DNA from: Mucidula mucida
Lineage: Eukaryota; Basidiomycota; Agaricomycetes; Agaricales; Physalacriaceae
Direction: 5' to 3'
NCBI GenBank assembly: GCA_015501055.1
Contig: JADNYV010000789.1
Span: forward strand, 1-15,547
DNA: 15,547 nucleotides
Every line of letters starts with the position of its first letter. The first letter of the stretch is position 1. Of the stretch, positions 9,548 through 15,547 are shown in pieces. The notes under the pieces were generated by a model, which saw only the letters and a list, made by a program, of their open reading frames with translations, did not search any database and was not told the origin of the DNA. The translations under genes and the position numbers were made by a program.

Positions 9548-9770
9548 GTATACATCCAATGCCAAGCGCGTTGCACGACTCTTCTGGGACAGAGTTTTAG
9601 GGAGTCGGATAGGACGCGCTACACCAATTAAGGTAAGAGGATACATTGGCGGGGATATTCCTGTTTACACCAACTGGAAGGAGATATACAACTTAACATT
9701 TGACGCGCTCTCTGCCACCGACGCGGAGCCCGTTATCGATCACACCCCCAAAGGCGCCGACTATTCCTAG
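9548..9770 (+). pseudogene. orphan coding-like fragment, C-terminal exon of an unknown protein
   Basis: An open frame without an ATG that ends in TAG at about 9770 and reads like real protein: AKRVARLFWDRVLGSRIGRA, then TPIKVRGYIGGDIPVYTNWK, EIYNLTFDALSATDAEPVID and HTPKGADYS. Composition is balanced, with aromatic and charged residues spaced as in a globular domain. CAG at about 9540 could be an old splice acceptor. It begins where similarity to the kinase-like gene stops, on the opposite strand, so it may be a gene cut by the duplication event. I do not recognise the family. Confidence 0.35.
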
Positions 9771-9845
9771 ACACGCCGTCACTTTGTAATACTTACACGC
9801 AGTTGGTGAATTCGAGATGAATTGGAGTACGACATGAGTACTAGA

Positions 9846-11320
9846 CTACTGCTCGCCATCAGCCTTGACTTCTACCCCTTCTGAGTCGACATTTCCCCCC
9901 TGGGTTGACTTGCTCTCCTTCCCCGTCGATTCCTCCGCTTTTCGAGCAATCTTCTTCGACAGCTTCCGACGGCGGAAGTCAACGATCATACAAACAGTAC
10001 CATATATATAAGTCGCCGAATGCTCGTTTCCGTAGTGCATGAATGTCGAACTCGCCATATTGTTGGTTGTTCCTCCCCTCACCCAAAGAACTCGAGCATT
10101 TGCCCCTTTCTTTCCATCCTCCTTCTCTTCGGTGTCATAGTCACTGGGAGGAAAATCAATGTTGCCGTTCTCTCGAATGAACGTGTCATCGTCGGAATAT
10201 TCGCCTTCGTAGTCATCGCTAATGAATGACTTGCACAGATAGGTGGAGCCTGCATAATTGTCGGGCTCATAGTAGACTCTTAGCACGACCTTCAGGCCAA
10301 GTTTCCGACAAGCACCGTATAGAAGGGCGTCAGTGCCTTTCAAATAGCGCCACAGACCGGAAACCGGGTATCCCCCCGACACATCATCTTTCAAAGGGTA
10401 GGAATGTGATAGATTAAAGGCGAGGCGACCGCCTTTGGGAAGGAAAGCGGTGTCATCCAAGAGCTGTTGAAACCCGTCCTTGATCGTCTGATCCTTCCCT
10501 TGAGATGTAATGATGGGGGCCACGACGGTGGCCACATCATCGAAGTACAGATTGTAGGTCAGCGTGACACGCGCACCGGAAACGACGGGAGTGACTTCGT
10601 GCTCCAGATCACTGTAGAAAGCGACGTATGCGACCTTAGGAGCCTCGGCTGTGACGGAAGCGAGCAGTCGGGCAGCGTCAAATGTCCATTCAACGCCTCC
10701 TTCGCGAAGGATCAATGATCCTCCTTCATGGGGAGTAGGGAAGACGATGACAAGAGAGCCGAACATGTTTTCGGCACGAGGAGTGTCCCGATGAGGTTTG
10801 AAGAAGCCACCTTTATCTTCAATCAACCTCGTCAGTCGGCATCGCTCTACACGGAAATAAAAGAGGACTAACCGTAGATATTGAGCTTGTAGCGCTCTGC
10901 GCGCACAGCGCGCTTGAGCGACACCGTCATGTCTACAAGATCCTGAGAGATCTTGTTGAATATGGGAGTACCGGCCAAGTCGAAGACCGTGCTGAATTGA
11001 GACACGTCAAGCTTATGCGCTTTACGATAGGTGTCGTCTAGAACCGTCTCGTTACCGCGACCAAATGGCGCCGCATCAGAGGAAGCGATGAGCCGCGAGA
11101 GCTCGTCTTCTGTAGCTGTAGCCAAGTTGAGATAGCTAACGAAGTGAATAAGCGAGCAGCGACAAGTCAGACGCGAGGCTTACTGCGAAAGGGCGTCCTT
11201 GTCAGCAGTATGATCCCGATAGTACAGTCCACATTGCTCTGTCCTAATTTCGCAGATACCACTGGTGTACGACTCTTTGTTCAAAGCAGAGCAGATTTTC
11301 TCGAACGCGGGATGAGACAT
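9846..11320 (-). CDS. 2OG-Fe(II) oxygenase paralogue B, with basic C-terminal extension
   Basis: A 456-residue protein in three exons (11320-11184, 11135-10873, 10816-9846; introns of 48 and 56 nt), with the same intron phases as copies A and C. Same catalytic set: KGGFFKPHRDTPR (HxD), SDLEHEV (distal His) and the Arg of GARVTLTYNLYF. The exon-1 donor lies 3 nt further on than in A and C, adding one residue before YLNLA. It is the most diverged copy and the longest: after YGTVCMIVDF comes RRRKLSKKIARK, which resembles a nuclear localisation signal, then an acidic tail. A and C end shortly after the same strand. The acidic mid-region is also longer and rich in Asp/Glu. It lies outside the A/C segmental duplication, so it arose from an earlier duplication. 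Substrate unknown. Confidence 0.88.
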
Positions 11321-11360
11321 ATTGATCAGGTCGTTGAGGCGCCAGCTCGACGGAAAGCGT

Positions 11361-11471
11361 CTTTTATTTGTAGCAGAGAGAACTCCCCGCCTCCGAAAGC
11401 TTGACAAACCCACGGAGATGTCAGACAACGAGTCATCGATTTCCCACAAGCTGGACCCACCTTACGTGAAT
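11361..11471 (-). promoter_or_regulatory. upstream region of oxygenase B: AT-rich TATA-like site and conserved boxes
   Basis: On the minus strand ACAAATAAAAG (11371-11361) lies about 40 nt before the ATG and could serve as a TATA element. Beyond it are the same GC box (11385-11398) and distal block (11431-11471: GTCATCGATTTCCCACAAG, TGGACCCAC, TTACGTGAAT) found upstream of A and C. Spacing is roughly maintained although the sequence between the boxes has diverged. Confidence 0.55.
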
Positions 11472-12049
11472 AAAGGAAGGTCTGAAGGCGATACTTATTG
11501 GCGATTCGTCGATAAGGTTCTATCAAAGAGCGGAGATGAACAGCCCGCAGAGTACAGCGCTTGATGAGCACCGTTCTATCACTGGACTTTTCGTGAGTCA
11601 TTGAAATAGATGATTGATGTCGGTTGAAGGGAACTTGATGTACGTGCTACGCCGCACTAAGTCTTGAATGACTCAGAAAAGTCAACTCGCTGTCTCGAAG
11701 CGACGACCGCCCCGCCAAGCTCTGACCATGTGTACATCACTAAATATAATGTCAGTGTTAAGAGTCACGCAGAAGCTGGAGCGCCAGGCGTGTCCGACGT
11801 TCTGTAGTGCATGTCGAGTTCACACAACAAGCCGCCTGACACGTGGGAGATCCCAAAACGGTCCAGCCCTGAGTACATCATAATGATATTGAACAACCGC
11901 GATGAAGGAGCGCGGCTCGATATCAGCACTCGGTCGTCTCAAAATCGTCTACGGCGAGTTCATTTGCGCAAACCCTTTTGACGATGGCATTGAACTCGAT
12001 GTTTTCGACAGTCTGCTGTGTCTGCTTTCACTGAATCGGACGTACTATC
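11472..12049 (+). other. intergenic stretch, no gene recognised
   Basis: Spacer between the conserved promoter block of copy B and the left edge of duplication copy 2. Short open frames exist on the plus strand. One at 11902-12207 contains GRLKIVYGEFICANPFDDG, but it runs on into duplicated flank and has no recognisable domain. No RNA gene or repeat was found. Confidence 0.4.
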
Positions 12050-12311
12050 CTGTCAAATGTTCGGCTTGTTTCTACGTCTTACACTCGCCGAGGCAGACGT
12101 TTAATGAGTATATCAAGATTCAAGACCGTCCGGAAACCGACATTTTCACTAGAACTGTAAGGGGAACGGCTGTCCATGTTCGAAATCGTTTGTCGATGGG
12201 CAGCTAACAGAGACGAATATACAAATGAAAAGGCTAATTGTCTATGTAGAGAATATTTTCGACAGGTATACCAAGGAGCGCTGGCGGCCACGACTATTGT
12301 ACTACTGCTCA

Positions 12312-13670
12312 TCAGTTTCCACTGCCTTGCGAGTCGGTCTTTCCGGCATCACGACGAAAGTCAATAATCAGACACACAACACCATACACCCAAGCGATGG
12401 AGTGTTGATTGCCGTAAATCATGAATCTGGATTTGATCCCGTTTTTCGCAGGTCTATGGGCAACCCAAAGAACTCCTGCATCAGCAACCGTTTTAGGTTC
12501 GTCATATCGGACGCGCCGTCCAAACGCCTCGTCAAGGAAGACATCGTCATCGGAATATTCGCCCTCATTATCATTCCCGACGGGCCTCGTGCCTATGTAC
12601 GTACCTTCGTTAGACTCGGCAGTGTAATGAACCTTGAGCTCGACTTTGAGCCCAAGTTCCCGACATGCGCTATAGATGAGCGCGTCGCGGCCTTTCAAGT
12701 AGGGCAACAGTTCGGAAACCGTGTGTCCTACAGGTGTGTCGTATCTCAACGGATAGGAATGCGACAGCGAAAAGCCAAGAAGGCCACCATTGGGAAGGAA
12801 GGTAGTGTCCGCCAAGAGCTGTTGAAAGCCGTCCTTGATTGTATGATCCTTGCCCTGTGAGGTGAAGACGGCGGCTACGACACTGTCCAGGTCTTCAAAA
12901 TACAAGTTATACGTCAAGGTGACGCGCGATCCGGATACGACAGGCATTACTTCGTGTTCGACATCGCTATAGAAGGCGACGTATGCGACCTTGGGAGCTT
13001 CAGACGTGACGGAAGCAAGCAATTGAGCGGCGTCGAATGTCCATTCAAGGCCTTCATCACGTAGGATCAAGGTTCCTCCTTCGTGGGGAGTAGGGAAGAC
13101 GATGACAAGTGAGCCGAACATGTTTTCGGCACGAGGAGTGTCCTGATGAGGTTTGAAGAAACCGCCTTTATCTACATTCGAACGCGTTAGTCGGAAGACT
13201 TTGAATTAATCAAGACGACTGACCATATACATTCAGCTTGTGTCGCTCTGCGCGCACGGCACGCTTAACCGATACTTGCATGTCCACAAGATCTTGAGAG
13301 ATCTTGTTCAAAATGGGTGTACTCGCCAAGTCGAAGGCCATGCCGAACTGTGACATGTCGAGTTTATGGGCCTTACGGTAGGCGTCGTCTAGAACCGTTT
13401 CTGCACCGCGACCAAACGGCGCCGCATCACAAGAAGAGATGAGCTTCGACAACACATCATCCGTAGCTGACGCTAGGTTGAGATAGCTGCCGATACAATC
13501 AGTGGCGAGCAGTAGAGGACCAAGAGACACGCTCACGAAAGGGACTCGTTATCATTTGAACGGGTACGGTAGTACAGGCCGCACTGCTCTGTGTCGATGT
13601 CACAGATACCACTGGTGTATGACTCTTTGGTCAGAGCGGAGCAGATTTGCGCGAAGGCTGGGTGAGACAT
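12312..13670 (-). CDS. 2OG-Fe(II) oxygenase paralogue C
   Basis: A 418-residue protein in three exons (13670-13537, 13486-13224, 13171-12312; introns of 50 and 52 nt, phases 2 and 1), the closest relative of copy A. The HxD of KPHQDTPR, the distal His of SDVEHEV and the Arg of GSRVTLTYNLYF are all intact, so it should be catalytically able. Over the catalytic core it is almost identical to A, with only Y for H near the distal His and few other changes. The C-terminal 140 residues differ at many positions, including a short deletion in the acidic region. It ends IIDFRRDAGKTDSQGSGN. There is no signal peptide. A long antisense open frame (12225-12860, plus strand) overlaps it and is treated as a shadow. 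Confidence 0.88.
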
Positions 13671-13725
13671 GATGGTGAGCGATCCCGTTCAGAGGAAAGG
13701 GCCTTCTATGTCCTGAAATGAAGCT

Positions 13726-13815
13726 CCCCGCCTCCGAGAACTTGACACGCTCAAAAGAAATTTCAGGTAGCGAGTCATCGATTTTCCGCACAAGGTGGAC
13801 CCACATTACGTGAAT
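13726..13815 (-). promoter_or_regulatory. conserved upstream block of oxygenase C
   Basis: GC box CCCCGCCTCCGAGA (13726-13739) followed by ACTTGACA, and the distal block at 13771-13815 with GTCATCGATT, GGTGGACCCACATTACGTGA. Order and spacing match A and B. Confidence 0.6.
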
Positions 13816-13880
13816 GAAGAAGGCATGTACGTCCTTTTGGTGATTAATGAATGGGGCTGTTCTCGGAGGAAATGAGCGGA

Positions 13881-14054
13881 AATGAACGGATCCAGTTGCA
13901 GCTAGTAAGGCTCCGAGATATATTCCAAGAACATTGCAACAACACGTCGTTCGTGAAGTGAGCTGTCAGAAGTCGACCAGAACGAGTCAGAAGGCTTAGT
14001 TCAAGTTGAGTAGATCTTATCGCTTATTATCTTAAGTATTATGAGTCATGACTG
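13881..14054. other. insert specific to duplication copy 2
   Basis: In copy 1, GAGCGGAT runs almost straight into TCTAAGCGC (8685-8700). Here roughly 170 bp separates GAGCGGA (13874-13880) from TCTAAGCGCC (14055). The left side carries a near-repeat (ATGAGCGGA / ATGAACGGA). I see no inverted termini or coding sequence, so it could be a small insertion here or a deletion in copy 1. Confidence 0.5.
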
Positions 14055-14285
14055 TCTAAGCGCCGGTCAATGAGAAACCCTTCCAGCGCTAATATTGAGT
14101 GACTCACACAGCTCAAGTCCAGGATCCAAGCGAGGATCAGTGCCGGGAATAACCGAGTTGCTGCGGTCCTCCGCCTCTTTCTCGTGTGCTGAGGGCTGCG
14201 ACAAATCATACAAAACCCGCAGATCGATCCTCGACAAAAAGGTGTACCCATGCGGAGTCACATTCCTAAGGACCTCCCTTCAGGT

Positions 14286-15343
14286 TTACAACTCTCTATG
14301 GACTCTACAATTAGCGTTTGACCCGTCACTTTCCTCATTCTCCGAACAGTATTTCTTCTCCTCTGCCAGCAACTCCTTGAGATACTCAACAGTAAAATCT
14401 TTCTCAACATTCCTCTTCATGTGGCGAAGCGCCTCCGCCTTACTAATTGGTTCTGGTTCGTCCTCGTCGTCGGAGTCATCAGAGTCGTCAGAATCTGTTT
14501 CATCTGCATCATCTTCGCGAGCGTGACCGTTAGTGTTCTTGCCCTTCAATGCCTCTTCGCTGATATCAACAACAAGCGGAGGTTGCCAGTCGATAAACAC
14601 CACAACCGATAAGTCCTTGTCCGTCCAAACGTTGAGTAAGCTCATATCGCGATACCTATAAATGATGAGTCAAGTTTTCGAATTGAGACAGGCCCAGACG
14701 AACACTAATTTCAACGGGCTGTTGGCAAGACGTGTTGCTTCTGCTATGGCGAGCTTTCGGAGTTTGGTGACAGATTTCTCGAGATCTAACGACGGATTTT
14801 CGAAGATGATTTCGTGGAGCGGGGCAAGATTCGGAGAGTTTTCATCAGGATAGTGTTCGTGGATGTCTCTCAGGACCAGTTTCCAGACGTAAAGGCCCCG
14901 AAAGCGCTTCTGCTCTTTATCATACGTGTAGATCTGTTTTATCTCTTTCTAGTAATAGTATGAGTAGTCGGTAAATGAAAAAATCAGGTACTTACTCGTC
15001 CCAAGTACTCAACCTCTTGTTCCGCAAATTGGTTCTGCCGTTTGTCAGAGGCATCAAGGACTTTGAGGATGGCGGCTCGCTTCTTCCCGTTATGTTCATA
15101 ACCATCGATGATGCGGTATGTCATGGAGTTCATCCCTTGGACGTGTCTCTTGAGTGGTTGTACGTTGTAAGTTTTGCCCTTGATCATCATGGTCTTGGCG
15201 TGCGGCACTTTCTAGATGCATAAGAATCGCTCAATGGTTCAAACACAAAAGACTCACATGGCCTGGACTTGAAGTAGGAGGAAGCAGAGTGCAAATCCCA
15301 AGGTAATCACAGAGCAAAATCGACGGCGATGGCGACTGAACAT
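14286..15343 (-). CDS. divergent protein-kinase-like gene with possible signal peptide and acidic tail
   Basis: Exons as read: 15343-15258, 15211-14996, 14948-14704 and 14655-14286. Exon 1 encodes MFSRHRRRFC followed by a strong hydrophobic stretch ending QVQA, a probable signal peptide or anchor. Exon 2 has AAILKV (the VAIK-like Lys) and FAEQEVEYL (helix-C Glu). Exon 4 has V-Y-R-D-M-S-L-L-N-V, equal to the HRDxxxxN catalytic loop with Tyr for His, and F-I-D-W-Q-P in the DFG position. A tail rich in Asp/Glu/Ser and an alpha-helical end follow. Donor GTTCGT (14703) restores the frame into YRDMS. Problem: exon 1 ends in phase 2 at a perfect GTGAGT, but every nearby acceptor for exon 2 needs another phase. 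So there is a frameshift, an unusual splice, or a wrong exon 1. Five codons at the exon-3 start (KEIKQ) depend on which AG is used. Confidence 0.65.
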
Positions 15344-15445
15344 GAGTTCGAGATCTGCTTTGAAGAGAAAATCTGAGAATTTGAGAGGTTAAGCCTGCCC
15401 GCAGGATTCAGTGAAAAGCTCTTGGGCTACACGGAGAGCGCATCG

Positions 15446-15454
15446 CTTTATACC
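15446..15454 (-). promoter_or_regulatory. TATA-like box of the kinase-like gene
   Basis: GGTATAAAG on the minus strand, about 103 nt upstream of the ATG at 15343. It is the only such element nearby and suggests transcription starts at about 15415-15425, supporting exon 1 as the true 5' end. Confidence 0.45.
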
Positions 15455-15547
15455 TGTTGTGCTGCATATCAACGCAACAATTCGGCAGAGCGGGTTGGAA
15501 TATACAGACTGGATACCATCATCAACAAGAATCAAAGGAGACGTCTT

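Larger units (their letters stand above)
12050..14350. repeat. segmental duplication, copy 2 (contains oxygenase C)
   Basis: Partner of 6853-9545. It includes the 3' flank (12050-12311), oxygenase C, its promoter, and further upstream sequence up to the 3' end of the kinase-like gene, where the similarity ends. It lacks the 520-bp transposon-like insert. It carries an insert at about 13881-14054 instead. Confidence 0.8.

Noticed and set aside
12225..12860. Long plus-strand open frame of 211 codons antisense to oxygenase C
   Set aside because: It runs opposite to a clear three-exon oxygenase and its own 3' flank, has no family motifs, and is broken in the sister copy A.
14461..14525. Low-complexity TCGTC/TCATC repeats as a possible microsatellite
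   Set aside because: They encode the Asp/Ser/Glu-rich acidic tail of the kinase-like gene and are explained by coding sequence.

Overview
The window looks like nuclear DNA from a filamentous basidiomycete, probably an Agaricomycete. Its genes are dense and cut by many very short introns (about 42-60 nt, GT...AG, with GTRAGT-like donors). The families also fit: a fungal sugar transporter, a VAP/Scs2-type MSP protein, a secreted beta-lactamase-like serine hydrolase, a small family of HxD...H 2-oxoglutarate/Fe(II) oxygenases, and a kinase-like protein with a possible secretion signal. No bacterial operon, CRISPR array, rRNA or tRNA is visible. All gene models are hand-spliced from the sequence and need transcript support.

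Layout from left to right. (1) 1-1222 (+): 3' part of an MFS sugar transporter with eight introns and an apparent 3-nt exon. (2) 1469-1804 (+): a small basic, coiled-coil protein of unknown function. (3) 1926-2778 (-): a complete VAP/Scs2-like ER tail-anchored protein in four exons. (4) about 3050-3515 (+): a decayed duplicate of the next gene. (5) 4485-6592 (+): an intact eight-exon secreted beta-lactamase/transpeptidase-like hydrolase with a TATA box. (6) 7117-8488, 9846-11320 and 12312-13670 (all -): three tandem paralogues (A, B, C) of a three-exon oxygenase with identical intron phases and a shared promoter block. (7) 8819-9338: a 520-bp non-coding element with 33-bp perfect terminal inverted repeats, sitting between A and B. 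(8) 14286-15343 (-): a divergent kinase-like gene with an acidic tail.

A and C lie in a segmental duplication (about 6853-9545 and 12050-14350). It also copied the 3' flank and the last codons of the kinase-like gene, so a gene-tail remnant now sits at 9471-9540. B is older and more diverged, with its own basic C-terminal extension. A and C are unevenly similar along their length: the catalytic core is nearly identical even at silent sites, while the 3' third and 3' flank differ much more. That suggests gene conversion.

I see no sign that the genes form one pathway. The left half is a set of unrelated single genes. The right half is a local gene-family expansion shaped by duplication, conversion and a small transposon insertion. 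The least explained pieces are the orphan coding-like stretch at 9548-9770, the oxygenases' conserved promoter block, and the frame problem at the first intron of the kinase-like gene.
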